The translations under genes were made by a program, and so were the position numbers. Positions 17,601 to 25,012 of a stretch of 64,000 nt of DNA are shown here, piece by piece (position 1 is the first letter of the stretch; every line of letters starts with the position of its first letter). Under the pieces are notes generated by a model. It was not told the DNA's origin and searched no databases. It was given only the letters and a program-made list of their open reading frames with translations. Where the stretch lies: contig NZ_AUGD01000023.1 of NCBI RefSeq assembly GCF_000426845.1, forward strand, positions 1 through 64,000. Direction: 5' to 3'. Source of the DNA: Bradyrhizobium sp. in8p8 (GTDB taxonomy: Bacteria > Pseudomonadota > Alphaproteobacteria > Rhizobiales > Xanthobacteraceae).

Positions 17601-17839
17601 TCACTGATATCGGTGAGCTTGCCGCCATTGGACGCCTGCACGATCTCGCGCAATTGCCGCTCGTTGAAGGCTTCATGGTTCTGAAGCGCCAGCACGATCG
17701 CCTGATCGGATCCGATGGTCAGCCTGCTGAAGAAGCGCTCGATGCTGTCCAGGGCGCCGGGCGAGGCGCCCACCCCTATGATCAGCGGAGTCTTGATCTG
17801 GCGCTCTCCCTGGACCGGCTGGTCGCCGACGTCATGCAT
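14669..17839 (-). CDS. CheB-CheR-PAS-coiled coil-HWE histidine kinase fusion
   Basis: This 1056-residue protein has, in order: a CheB methylesterase domain (about 18-195; Ser26, His55, Asp146 in AGTGGDG), a CheR methyltransferase domain (about 210-485; SAM motif LGCATGEEAYSIA at 325-337), a PAS-like region (about 530-635), a repetitive Glu-rich coiled coil (about 655-735), a PAS domain (about 740-850) and a C-terminal HWE kinase. The kinase has phospho-acceptor His861 in LQHRVRNTL, N-box HELATNALKYG and the diagnostic WRE at 994-996. Such proteins join receptor-modification domains to a kinase in one chain; phosphorylation target and signal are unknown. ATG 17839 is chosen; an in-frame TTG at 17872 is an alternative. 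It overlaps the Crp gene and has no receiver domain of its own. Confidence 0.93.
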   Translation of the reverse strand: MHDVGDQPVQGERQIKTPLIIGVGASPGALDSIERFFSRLTIGSDQAIVLALQNHEAFNERQLREIVQASNGGKLTDISDGHPIEGGSVYLCPPSMITTIQSNRFALRKAEQAPGERATIDSFLVSLAEERAEQSIGVVLAGTGGDGTLGTAALKDHGGLAIAEKVAGLDEPEHLRDGNTPAAIADYVLPPEDIPEHIQVYARHLRRLDEKQGFDEVLATAATSLFRIADILRSRTGNDFHGYKQNTFLRRVQRRMQVVRIDDIAAYADFLRNDNDEAQHLFNDLLIGVTEFFRDKREFEVLEDQIIPKIFEGKGAGQQVRVWVLGCATGEEAYSIAILLREHMARMDSVPQVQVFATDIDGRALATARVGRYRTNIEADMTGERLTRWFVREGDTYSVVKELREMCIFSQHNVIKDAPFSRLDLVSCRNLLIYLNAEFQNRVIPLFHFALLPERYLFLGNSENVTRHPKLFAPVDRRARIFKKLETGTRLPPEFPITTAAGRVPVEVPAIRSFGSDVGLERRAQRIAERYALAYVITDDNFQVQHFSGRTGRYIEPMAGAATLDLLQLVHRDLRLELRTALCSAAETNEPAHAEQVQLGVNGQRLLVDITVEPIQDGGGDQRNFVVLFKEGPVRSVEADQSGTNALVRTEQVERLENDLRATRERLQATIEELESTNEELKSSNEEYQSLNEELQSANEELETSREELQSVNEELTTVNGELAHRVQELTRATSDLKNFLESTQIATVFLDNDLRVMNFTPAITQILHLVETDTGRPVGHIKARVPIEELYDDIRRVLRTLASVERELSAPDSGTRYIVRILPYRSIDNFIAGVVLTFIDVTAITRAEERQRLLLAELQHRVRNTLGVVRSIARRSAETSSTVEEYASHLDGRLNAFARTQALVTRDPEGGVDLEYLVIEELLAYNAREGEQMRVSGPKVRFQPKAAETFALAVHELATNALKYGALSQPSGRIEVTWRVDESIEPAELLFEWRERGGPPVSPRPRKGFGTELLERTLAFELKGQTTMVFNPLGLQCTIAIPLSKRAFHTPVVAL

Positions 17840-18007
17840 GGCTCTGGTGGCTCTCGTTCGCTCCGGGACCAATGGCGCCCCGGCCTCTGCAAATAACAGG
17901 AAACGATATTATCCCAACACATTAAACGCAAAAATGTCCCTGAACTTGGGGCGTCGTCAGCTCCGTTGCCGCGTCCAAACTCGCCGGCGCTAGCGGAGGA
18001 ACCCGCA

Positions 18008-18109
18008 ATGCCAATCTGGGAGGAGCTTGCCGATCTGATCAGGCGCGCCGATCGCGCCAACGCAGACGCCAGCCGCCTGCTGGCGGAGAACGAGCGCTGG
18101 CGCCAGTAG
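18008..18109 (+). CDS. very small ORF, 33 residues, strong ribosome site
   Basis: ATG 18008 is preceded by GCGGAGGA at good spacing and opens a 33-residue ORF (MPIWEELADLIRRADRANAD, then a helix ending ENERWRQ) closed by TAG. The product would be a single amphipathic helix. It sits between the kinase fusion and the small coiled-coil gene. The ribosome site and GC-rich codon use support translation; without homologues the call stays tentative. Confidence 0.42.
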   Translation: MPIWEELADLIRRADRANADASRLLAENERWRQ

Positions 18110-18173
18110 CGGAATGGCAGCTCAACGCCATATCCGAGCTGAGCACAGAGTTCAGGAGAGATGCCTTTGCGTG

Positions 18174-18440
18174 CTATCCCGCCGCGACCTCCTGGCGGAG
18201 ATATTCGACCCGCTCCGCGATCAGAACACGGTGCCGCTCCCACTCCACCACGGTTTGCTTGAGCAGGCTGACCAGCCGCTCCGCCTGGCACGTATCGTGG
18301 CCGCCAGCCATGAGCTCACGAACCCGATCTTCCTGATCGTGGATGCGCCGCCAGCCCTCCTCGATGTCCTGATCGGCCTTCACCAGCAGACCTCGCTCGG
18401 CTTCGAGCTGTGCGGTGCGTTCGGCAAGGGAGACGGCCAT
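18174..18440 (-). CDS. small coiled-coil protein downstream of cheB
   Basis: The 88-residue protein is almost entirely charged helix (SLAERTAQLEAERGLLVKAD, then RRIHDQEDRVRELMAGGHDT, then LLKQTVVEWERHRVLIAERV). The ATG at 18440 lies 9 bases after the cheB stop on the same strand, so it is almost certainly in the cheB operon. A Gly-Gly-His break divides two helices, which would fit a helical hairpin. The function is unknown; a structural partner of the CheB protein is an inference from position only. Confidence 0.68.
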   Translation of the reverse strand: MAVSLAERTAQLEAERGLLVKADQDIEEGWRRIHDQEDRVRELMAGGHDTCQAERLVSLLKQTVVEWERHRVLIAERVEYLRQEVAAG

Positions 18441-18449
18441 AGCAAGCCT

Positions 18450-19457
18450 TCAAGCTTCCCGTTCGCCGTTGGGACGGTCGAGCGACTTCAGCACGACGCG
18501 CCGGATCATGTCGGCGTATTCGCGATATTCGACCGCCCTGGCCTCGTACATCTCGGCCACGGCAGCGCGACCGCTGCGCCGACCATCGGCTGCCATCCGC
18601 TGCACCAGTTCTGCCCGCTCCTCGATGATCCGCAGCGCCACGCGCAGGGCTTCGTCGACGCGTCCCTCCTGCTCCTTGGCGAGCGCATCGGCCGTGAAGC
18701 CGTGACCGACCTGGCAGCGGAAGCGCATGGGGCGCGCGTCCTTGACTTTCGAAAGCACGCCACCGCACGCCGGGCAGGTCAGCCCGACAGGGTCCGCAAC
18801 CGCGACCAGATTGTCGCTGCCGATGCGCTCCCCGGCCGCGATCTCGACCTCGAGCCTGATCTCGGGCGGGATGGCCAGGGCGGCGCCGGCCGGCTCCCTG
18901 ACGAGTTCGGACAGCACGTCACCCATTGTGGCGCCGGGAACGCAGAGGTCGACCGTCGTCGCTTCCATTGCGCACCGCGGCATCTCCTCTGAGATTGCGT
19001 CCGCGGGGTCCTGCACCACGGCCATCCCCCCGCAGCGTTTGATGGCGTTGAGGCCGGCCGCGCCATCCGACAACAGTCCGCTCAGGAGCACGCCGATCAC
19101 GCGCGGTCCGTGGTAGAGGGCAGCGGAGCGAAACAGGGCGTCGATCGCGGGCCGCACCATGTTTTCGCGCGGTCCGCGGCCGAGGAAAATGTGATCCCCG
19201 GACAGCAGCAGATGATGGTCCGGCGCGGCAAGATAGATCCGGCCCGGCGCGATCTTCATGTCGTTCTGTGCCTGGCGCACGGGAAGCGGCCCGGCTCTGC
19301 TGGCAACGGTGGAGAGAATGCCGATGCCTTGCGCCGGGATGTGCAGCACGACGAAAACGGCGGCCGGCAAGTCGGCGGGCAGACGGCCCAAAATCTGCTT
19401 CAGTGGCGCAGTGGCTCCCGCCGAGCCCCCGATGACTATGATGTCACGGTTGCTCAT
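18450..19457 (-). CDS. stand-alone CheB methylesterase with C-terminal zinc-ribbon-like tail
   Basis: The 335-residue protein lacks a receiver domain. Its N-terminal half is a CheB catalytic domain with the full triad Ser12 (GGSAGAT), His39 (VVLHIPA) and Asp131 (GLLSDGAAG). Residues about 215-260 carry Cys228, Cys231, Cys248 and His252 (CPAC then CQVGH), a probable metal site, followed by a helical tail of about 75 residues. CheB enzymes demethylate chemoreceptors; without a receiver this copy cannot be switched on by CheA phosphorylation in the usual way. ATG 19457 follows GGAGGCGAG, which decides it over an in-frame start 7 codons earlier. It is divergent from a response regulator gene 78 bases away. 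Confidence 0.88.
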   Translation of the reverse strand: MSNRDIIVIGGSAGATAPLKQILGRLPADLPAAVFVVLHIPAQGIGILSTVASRAGPLPVRQAQNDMKIAPGRIYLAAPDHHLLLSGDHIFLGRGPRENMVRPAIDALFRSAALYHGPRVIGVLLSGLLSDGAAGLNAIKRCGGMAVVQDPADAISEEMPRCAMEATTVDLCVPGATMGDVLSELVREPAGAALAIPPEIRLEVEIAAGERIGSDNLVAVADPVGLTCPACGGVLSKVKDARPMRFRCQVGHGFTADALAKEQEGRVDEALRVALRIIEERAELVQRMAADGRRSGRAAVAEMYEARAVEYREYADMIRRVVLKSLDRPNGEREA

Positions 19458-19535
19458 GGAACTCGCCTCCGATTGCATCGTTTGCAGTTTGCACCAAGGC
19501 GGAGCGCCGTTTTATGTTCCTAGGAGGTTGACAGC

Positions 19536-19931
19536 ATGACGGCATGGTCGCACCGGGGCGCACCGCTCGCGGGGCGTCGCATTTTCGTGGTCGAGGACGA
19601 GTATTTCCTCGCCGATGACATCGGCAAGACATTCCGGGCAATGGGCGCGGAGATCGCGGGGCCCTTCGGTGATTTCGAGGACGCGCTCAGGGTCCTGCGC
19701 GACGGCAGCGTCCTGGATGCCGCCGTGCTCGACGTCAACATCCGCAGCGAGATGGTCTTTCCGATCGCCCGCGAATTGAGAGCGCGAAACGTCCCGTTCG
19801 TCTTCACCACGGGGTACGACAAAGTCGCGCTCGGTCCGGAGTTTCAGGACGTGCCGCTGATGGAAAAGCCGATCGATCTTCCCGCGATGGCGCAGAAGCT
19901 GACTGGGCTCATCGCGGAGCCCAGGGTGTGA
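19536..19931 (+). CDS. single-domain response regulator
   Basis: The 131-residue protein is one receiver domain with the acidic pair Glu20-Asp21, phospho-acceptor Asp66 (VLDVNI), the switch Thr in FTTGY (about 91-92) and Lys in MEKP (about 110). There is no output domain. It belongs to the group often paired with HWE/HisKA_2 kinases in rhizobia, so the kinase fusion at 14669-17839 or another HWE kinase is a plausible phosphodonor. ATG 19536 follows AGGAGG. It is divergent from the stand-alone cheB. Confidence 0.88.
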   Translation: MTAWSHRGAPLAGRRIFVVEDEYFLADDIGKTFRAMGAEIAGPFGDFEDALRVLRDGSVLDAAVLDVNIRSEMVFPIARELRARNVPFVFTTGYDKVALGPEFQDVPLMEKPIDLPAMAQKLTGLIAEPRV

Positions 19932-20054
19932 CCAAGCACGAGGCGTGTCATTTGGCCTGCATCGCAGCACAAGAATAGAAGGAAGCTCGATCTGCGCAGC
20001 TCGCTCGCGCCGTCGACCGGAAAAGCCCGCGGCCCCGAGTCCGCCGACCTACGA

Positions 20055-20135
20055 TCAGAACAAATGCGCGAAGGCAAGCCAGGCCGTCACGACCAGGCAC
20101 AGGATGACTGCGGCGTAAGGTAGCGCGACGCGCAA
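20055..20135 (-). CDS. tiny membrane ORF, 26 residues, TTG start
   Basis: A TTG at 20135 preceded by GGGGAGG opens a 26-residue ORF that is one hydrophobic segment (LPYAAVILCLVVTAWLAF) ending AHLF. It begins 18 bases after the stop of the similar tiny ORF at 20154-20249. Two consecutive short hydrophobic ORFs with strong ribosome sites support real translation, but no homologue is recognised. Confidence 0.4.
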   Translation of the reverse strand: MRVALPYAAVILCLVVTAWLAFAHLF

Positions 20136-20153
20136 GGCGGCAACCTCCCCAAG

Positions 20154-20249
20154 TCAGCTCATCATCATCCAGACGAGCGCCGCCAGCATCACGAGGAAAC
20201 CCGTGATAGCGGTCGCGATAAAGGCCAGTTCAACACGATTCATAGCCAT
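20154..20249 (-). CDS. tiny membrane ORF, 31 residues
   Basis: ATG 20249 follows an AAAGGGGG ribosome site and encodes 31 residues forming one transmembrane helix (ELAFIATAITGFLVMLAALV) with a Met-rich end (WMMMS). It is the first of two such ORFs in tandem. A palindrome at 20269-20285 lies directly upstream. Function unknown; size and topology are those of regulatory or subunit-type small membrane proteins. Confidence 0.5.
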   Translation of the reverse strand: MAMNRVELAFIATAITGFLVMLAALVWMMMS

Positions 20250-20268
20250 CGCTGCCCCCTTTCTCCAT

Positions 20269-20285
20269 CGGTCAAAATGTGACCG
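20269..20285. promoter_or_regulatory. palindrome upstream of tiny membrane ORFs
   Basis: CGGTCA-AAATG-TGACCG is an inverted repeat with perfect 6-base arms, 20 bases above the ATG at 20249. It could be an operator for the two small ORFs. No regulator is assigned. Confidence 0.35.
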
Positions 20286-20386
20286 CTACCGGACCGCTGC
20301 GCATTAAGCTGTGTGAATCGTCTCTCCCTACCTGAACGAATTCGAGACTGCCGCCGCGGCGAACGCCGCCAAAGCGCGCACGAAAC

Positions 20387-21169
20387 CTATGACTTTGCCG
20401 TGCCCGGCTCCGCCATCTTGCGGTGCTGCTTGGCCAGCATCTCGTTTGGTGTGACGTTGGCGACCGTGGTCTGGATCTTGTTCTTCATCCCGGCGACGAC
20501 GTCGGCCTGCCCGCGCATCATCGCATCGAAGCCGACCTTGGCGACATCGTAGGCGCCGTCCTTCTTTTCGGTGCCGACCTTAGTGTCCATCATCTCGGCG
20601 CGGCGGAAGAACTCGGTCTCTGTCGGACCCGGCATCAGGCAGGTGACGGTGACGCCGCTGTCCCGCAGCTCCTCGCGCAGGGCGAACGAGAATGAATCGA
20701 GGAATGCCTTGCTGCCGTTGTAGGCGGCCTGGAAACTCCCGGGCATAAAGCCGGCAATCGAGCCGGTGATCAGGATGCGGCCGGCATTGCGGCGGAGCAT
20801 CCCGTTGCCGACGCGGTGGATCAGATACAGCGTGCCGGTGATGTTGGTGTCGATGAGGTGCTTCACCCTGGCAAAGTCCTGGTCGAGAAAGGCCTTGCCC
20901 AGGCCGACCCCGGCATTGGCCAGCAACGCATCGATCGGCCGGTCGCCGACGGCTGCGCACAGCTTGTCGACACCCTCGGTCGTAGCGAGATCGGCCTCGA
21001 CAGGCTCCACGCTTCCACCGAGGCGGCGCAGATCGACGGCCACCCGCTCGATCTGCGGTTCGTCCGCGGCGACGACGAGGTTAAAACCTGCCTGGGCACA
21101 GCATCTTGCGAGTTCCAAGCCGATACCGGTTGAGGCGCCTGTGACGATGGCGAGTTGATTGGCGGGCAT
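20387..21169 (-). CDS. short-chain dehydrogenase/reductase
   Basis: The 260-residue classical SDR has the cofactor motif TGASTGIG near the N-terminus, the NAG motif (LLANAGVG), catalytic Ser in ITGSIAG and the YxxxK pair in AAYNGSK. It probably uses NADP(H) and acts on an unknown carbonyl or alcohol. ATG 21169 follows an AGGAAT site; a GTG two codons earlier is possible. It is divergent from the zinc alcohol dehydrogenase gene and the two could be a stress-related oxidoreductase pair, which is inference. Confidence 0.9.
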   Translation of the reverse strand: MPANQLAIVTGASTGIGLELARCCAQAGFNLVVAADEPQIERVAVDLRRLGGSVEPVEADLATTEGVDKLCAAVGDRPIDALLANAGVGLGKAFLDQDFARVKHLIDTNITGTLYLIHRVGNGMLRRNAGRILITGSIAGFMPGSFQAAYNGSKAFLDSFSFALREELRDSGVTVTCLMPGPTETEFFRRAEMMDTKVGTEKKDGAYDVAKVGFDAMMRGQADVVAGMKNKIQTTVANVTPNEMLAKQHRKMAEPGTAKS

Positions 21170-21321
21170 GCGCACATTCCTAGAATCGAGGTGATGACCT
21201 CCAATCGCTGCCCTGCCCTCTCGTTCCTATTTTGCGCAGTGCGAATAATTTGCGCGGGACGATAGCAACCATCGTTCATTCCCGGACTTAGAAGCCAGCT
21301 GGTTCAAACGGGAGGACGGAG

Positions 21322-22497
21322 ATGAAGGCGCTGGTCTGGCACGGCAAGGAGGACATCCGGTGCGACACCGTCACCGACCCGGAGATCCAGGACCCGCGCG
21401 ACGCCATCATCAAGGTCACGAGCTGCGCCATCTGCGGCTCCGACCTTCATCTCTTCCATAACTTCATTCCCGGCATGCTGCCCGGCGACATCATGGGCCA
21501 CGAGACCATGGGCGAAGTGGTCGAGGTCGGCTCGGGCGTCAACGGCAAGCTGAAGAAGGGCGACCGCGTCGTCGTGCCCTTCACGATCATTTGCGGCGAA
21601 TGCGACCAGTGCAAGCGCGGTAATTTTTCAGTTTGCGAGACCACCAACCGCAAGCGTCATTTGGCGGACAAGGTGTTCGGCCACACCACCGCGGGCCTGT
21701 TCGGCTACACGCATCTGACCGGCGGCTATCCGGGCGGCCAGGCCGAATATCTGCGCGTGCCCTTCGCCGATGCCACCCACATCAAGGTGCCCGCGGGAAT
21801 CCCCGACGAGCAATTGCTGTTCCTCAGCGATATCTTCCCGACCGGCTGGCAGGCCGCCGTGCAATGCGACATCGAGCCGACCGACACGGTCGCGATCTGG
21901 GGCTGCGGCCCGGTCGGCCAGATGGCGATCCGCAGCGCCCTCCTGCTCGGCGCCAACCAGGTGATCGCGATCGACTGCCTGCCTGAGCGGCTCAGCATGG
22001 CGGAAGCCGGCGGCGCCACCACGATCAACTTCGAGACCGAAAGCGTGGTGGAGCGGCTCCAGGAATTGACCGACGGCAAGGGGCCGGAAAAGTGCATCGA
22101 CTGCGTCGGCATGGAATCGCACGTGATGCCGTCCCTGCCCGACACGCTACTCGACCGCGCCAAGCAGATGGTCATGGCCGAGAGCGATCGGCCGCACGTG
22201 CTGCGCGAGATGATCTATGTCTGCAGGCCGGGCGGCATCATCTCGGTGGCAGGCGTGTACAGCGGTCTGTCCGACATGCTTCCGATGGGGGCGTTCATGA
22301 ACAAGGGCCTGACGATGCGGACCGGCCAGACCCACGTCAACCGCTGGACCGACGACCTGCTCCGCCGCATCGAAGAAGGCGAAATCGATCCGTCCTTCGT
22401 CATCACCCATACCGTCCCACTCAGCCAGGGACCGGAGATGTACCAGGTGTTCCGCGACAAGCGTGATTCCTGCGTCAAGGTCGTGCTGAAGCCCTGA
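21322..22497 (+). CDS. zinc-dependent alcohol dehydrogenase
   Basis: The 391-residue protein is a medium-chain dehydrogenase. The GroES-like domain has the catalytic zinc ligands in SCAICGSDLH and GHETMGEV. The structural zinc loop is CGECDQCKRGNFSVC, and the Rossmann motif is WGCGPVGQMA. Length and an inserted segment (GHTTAGLFGYTHLTGGYPGG region) match the formaldehyde-dehydrogenase-like branch common in soil bacteria; the real substrate is unknown. ATG 21322 follows GGGAGGACGGAG. The next gene starts 11 bases after its stop, so they form an operon. Confidence 0.92.
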   Translation: MKALVWHGKEDIRCDTVTDPEIQDPRDAIIKVTSCAICGSDLHLFHNFIPGMLPGDIMGHETMGEVVEVGSGVNGKLKKGDRVVVPFTIICGECDQCKRGNFSVCETTNRKRHLADKVFGHTTAGLFGYTHLTGGYPGGQAEYLRVPFADATHIKVPAGIPDEQLLFLSDIFPTGWQAAVQCDIEPTDTVAIWGCGPVGQMAIRSALLLGANQVIAIDCLPERLSMAEAGGATTINFETESVVERLQELTDGKGPEKCIDCVGMESHVMPSLPDTLLDRAKQMVMAESDRPHVLREMIYVCRPGGIISVAGVYSGLSDMLPMGAFMNKGLTMRTGQTHVNRWTDDLLRRIEEGEIDPSFVITHTVPLSQGPEMYQVFRDKRDSCVKVVLKP

Positions 22498-22508
22498 GGA
22501 GCAGACTC

Positions 22509-23078
22509 ATGTTTCATTTCTCCAACATCGTACGCACCAAGGGCGACCCCAAGATCGTCGAGGGCGGGCCGAGCCTGAAGCAGCCCGCCGACCAGCTCGC
22601 GCGGGCGCTCGGCTGGTTCAGCATCGGCCTCGGCGCCTTCGAATTGTTTGCGCCGAGACGCGTCACGGAAGCGGTCGGCATGGAAGGCCATGAGACGCTG
22701 GTCCGCGCTTTCGGCGTGCGCGAGATCCTGGCCGGCGTGATGTCGCTCTCGGTCGACAAGAACGCCGGCCTGTGGGCCCGCGTCGGCGGCGACGGCCTCG
22801 ATGCCGCCGCGTTGCTATCGGGGCTGACGGCTGACAATCCCAAGAAGGGCAACATCGCGCTGGCGCTGCTGATGGTCGGCGGTATCGCCGTGCTCGACTA
22901 TCGGGCCGCACAGGACACCAAGCCGCGACGCCCGGCTCGCGATGCACGGCGCAAGCTTTACCCGAACCGCAGCGGCTTCCCCAAGGGCATCGAGAACGCC
23001 AGAACTGCGGCAAGGCAGATCGCAGCGCATGCCGGTCGTAGCGAGGTGAAGCAAGGCGATGAGCGTCGCGTCCCGTGA
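22509..23078 (+). CDS. conserved membrane protein of unknown function
   Basis: The 189-residue protein has three hydrophobic segments (about 34-52, 75-105 and 113-130) and a soluble basic C-terminus with RRKLYPNRSGFPKG, a motif also found in cyclase/dehydrase-annotated rhizobial proteins. Only the membrane part and this short tail are present, with no lipid-binding SRPBCC domain. ATG 22509 follows GAGGAG. It lies in an operon between the alcohol dehydrogenase and the GH13 enzyme, whose start overlaps its last 20 bases. Confidence 0.68.
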   Translation: MFHFSNIVRTKGDPKIVEGGPSLKQPADQLARALGWFSIGLGAFELFAPRRVTEAVGMEGHETLVRAFGVREILAGVMSLSVDKNAGLWARVGGDGLDAAALLSGLTADNPKKGNIALALLMVGGIAVLDYRAAQDTKPRRPARDARRKLYPNRSGFPKGIENARTAARQIAAHAGRSEVKQGDERRVP

Positions 23079-24663
23079 CGAAACGGCGTGGTGGGAATCC
23101 GCCGTCATCTACGAGATCGCGCTGATCTCCTTCCAGGACTCGAACGGCGACGGCAAGGGCGACCTCGCAGGATTGATGTCGCGCATCGACTACCTGAAGT
23201 GGCTCGGCGTCGACGCGGTCTGGCTGACGCCGATCTACAAGAGTCCGTTCCGCGACCTCGGCTACGACATCTCCGACTATTGCTCGGTCGACCCCGCCTT
23301 CGGCGGCCTCGAGGAGTTCGACCGCCTGGTCGAGGCGCTGCACGCCGCGGGCATCCGGCTCGTTCTCGACCTCGTCCCCAATCACACCGCGAACGATCAC
23401 GCATGGTTCGTCGAGAGCTCGAGCTCGCGCAACAGCGCCAAGGCCGATTGGTACATCTGGGCCGATCCTGCCGAGAACGGCGGCCCGCCCAACAACTGGC
23501 TGAGCCGGTTCGGCGGCAGCGGCTGGGAATGGTGCGAGCCGCGGCGACAATATTACTATCATTCCTTTCTGGTCGAGCAGCCCGACCTGAACTGGCGCAA
23601 TCCGGACGTGAGGGCCGCCATCGCCGATGCCATGCGCTTCTGGCTCGATCGCGGCGTCGACGGCTTTCGCGTCGATGCCAGCGCCGTCCTGATCAAGGAC
23701 GAGCTGCTGCGCGACAATCCGCCGAATCCGCAAGCAGAGGGCAAGCCGCCGCCGCAGCGGCAGACACCCGTGTTCACCGACGACAGACCGGAAACGATGG
23801 ACTGCATCGAGTTCATCCGGGAGGTGATCGACGCCTATCCTGGGCGCATGCTGTGCGGCGAAGTCCAGGGCAAGACCGACCGCATCGGGCACTTCTACGG
23901 AAACGACCGGCCGCGGTTGCACCTGCCCCTGAATTTCGCCCTGCTCGATTCACAATGGGACGCCCCGTCGCTGCAGGCGACGATCGATGCCTATCTGAGT
24001 GCCATTCCCGATCATGCCTGGCCGGTCTGGGTCATCGGCGGCCACGACAAGCAGCGGATCGCGAGCAAGATCGGCGAGCCGCAGATGCGTGTCGTGGCGA
24101 TGCTGCTGATGACGCTGCGGGGAACGCCGTTCTTCTTCATGGGCGACGAGATCGGCCGCAAGCGCGTCCCCATTCCGTCCGACCGCGTCCGCGATCCCTT
24201 CGAGAAGCTCGTGCCCGGATATGGTTTGTGCCGCGATCCCGAACGCGCGCCGATGCGATGGGATGACAGCCGCGACGGCGGCTTCACCACGGGCCATCCC
24301 TGGCTGCCGCTGGAGCCACCCGATGGCGCGGCCAACGTTGCCGTACAGCAGCGCGACGAGCGGTCGATCCTGGCGCTGTTTCGCGGGCTGATGGCCTTGC
24401 GGCACGAGCATGCCGGCCTGCGATGCGGCGCTTACGAACCGCTGCGCTCGCAGAACGATGTCCTCGCCTACAAACGCATCGACGGCCGCAACGAAATTCT
24501 GGTCGCGCTCAACATCGCAGCCGAGCCGCGAAAACTCCATTGGCAAGGTCGCGGTCGCCTGGTGATGTCGACGCATCTGGACCGGCCGTCCGGGCCGTCG
24601 GCTGACGCTTCGATCCTGCTTCGAGGCAACGAAGGCGTGATCATCGCGCTCGAGCCTCGGTGA
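23059..24663 (+). CDS. GH13 family alpha-glucosidase/amylase-like enzyme
   Basis: The 534-residue protein shows the four conserved GH13 regions: DLVPNHTANDH (region I), GVDGFRVDA with the nucleophile Asp (region II), CGEVQG with the acid/base Glu (region III) and VIGGHDKQR with the third Asp (region IV). No signal peptide is visible, so it acts on alpha-glucosides in the cytoplasm; oligo-1,6-glucosidase or trehalose-related activity is possible. ATG 23059 overlaps the previous gene by 20 bases. Its place with csbD and an alcohol dehydrogenase suggests osmotic or general stress metabolism, which is inference. Confidence 0.92.
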   Translation: MSVASRDETAWWESAVIYEIALISFQDSNGDGKGDLAGLMSRIDYLKWLGVDAVWLTPIYKSPFRDLGYDISDYCSVDPAFGGLEEFDRLVEALHAAGIRLVLDLVPNHTANDHAWFVESSSSRNSAKADWYIWADPAENGGPPNNWLSRFGGSGWEWCEPRRQYYYHSFLVEQPDLNWRNPDVRAAIADAMRFWLDRGVDGFRVDASAVLIKDELLRDNPPNPQAEGKPPPQRQTPVFTDDRPETMDCIEFIREVIDAYPGRMLCGEVQGKTDRIGHFYGNDRPRLHLPLNFALLDSQWDAPSLQATIDAYLSAIPDHAWPVWVIGGHDKQRIASKIGEPQMRVVAMLLMTLRGTPFFFMGDEIGRKRVPIPSDRVRDPFEKLVPGYGLCRDPERAPMRWDDSRDGGFTTGHPWLPLEPPDGAANVAVQQRDERSILALFRGLMALRHEHAGLRCGAYEPLRSQNDVLAYKRIDGRNEILVALNIAAEPRKLHWQGRGRLVMSTHLDRPSGPSADASILLRGNEGVIIALEPR

Positions 24664-24832
24664 TCGCAAGCAGGAACCATCCGGGCGCCAGCGCGTCTGA
24701 TCAACGCCTTCGGCGTCTCCCCCGCCGCCGGAGGCAATTTGGACGAAACCGCAGCCCCGGTGCCCAATGCCCCCGTTCAGGCGCCGGGGCCAGTGGCGTG
24801 AGCCCGCAGGCAGACATATCGGAAGGCAGCTC

Positions 24833-25012
24833 ATGGGCAAGACCAAGGGTCTTCAGCAACGCATCGCAGGCAAGACGAAGCAGGCTGTCGGCGAGATCAT
24901 CGGCGACCAGGATCTCCACGATGAGGGCAAGGCGCAAGCCGAGCGCGGGCGCGACGAACAGGACAAGCCGAGCGAGCTCAATCCGCTGAAGAAGCTCAAG
25001 CAGCTGACGTGA
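24833..25012 (+). CDS. CsbD-family stress protein
   Basis: The 59-residue, highly charged protein has the CsbD pattern: GKTKGLQQRIAGKTKQAVGE, then GDQDLHDEGKAQAERG, then a Lys-rich end. CsbD proteins are abundant, disordered-looking stress proteins, under sigma-B in Bacillus and under general stress control in alphaproteobacteria. ATG 24833 follows GGAAGG. The stop TGA overlaps the GTG of the next gene (GTGA). A weak EcfG-like pair lies 140 bases upstream (GGAAC at 24673, CGTC at 24694). Confidence 0.87.
   Translation: MGKTKGLQQRIAGKTKQAVGEIIGDQDLHDEGKAQAERGRDEQDKPSELNPLKKLKQLT

Noticed and set aside
17916..17940. EcfG-like promoter on the minus strand before the kinase fusion (GGGAC-N16-TGTT)
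   Set aside because: Two mismatches to the consensus in the core elements; too weak to list as a feature.
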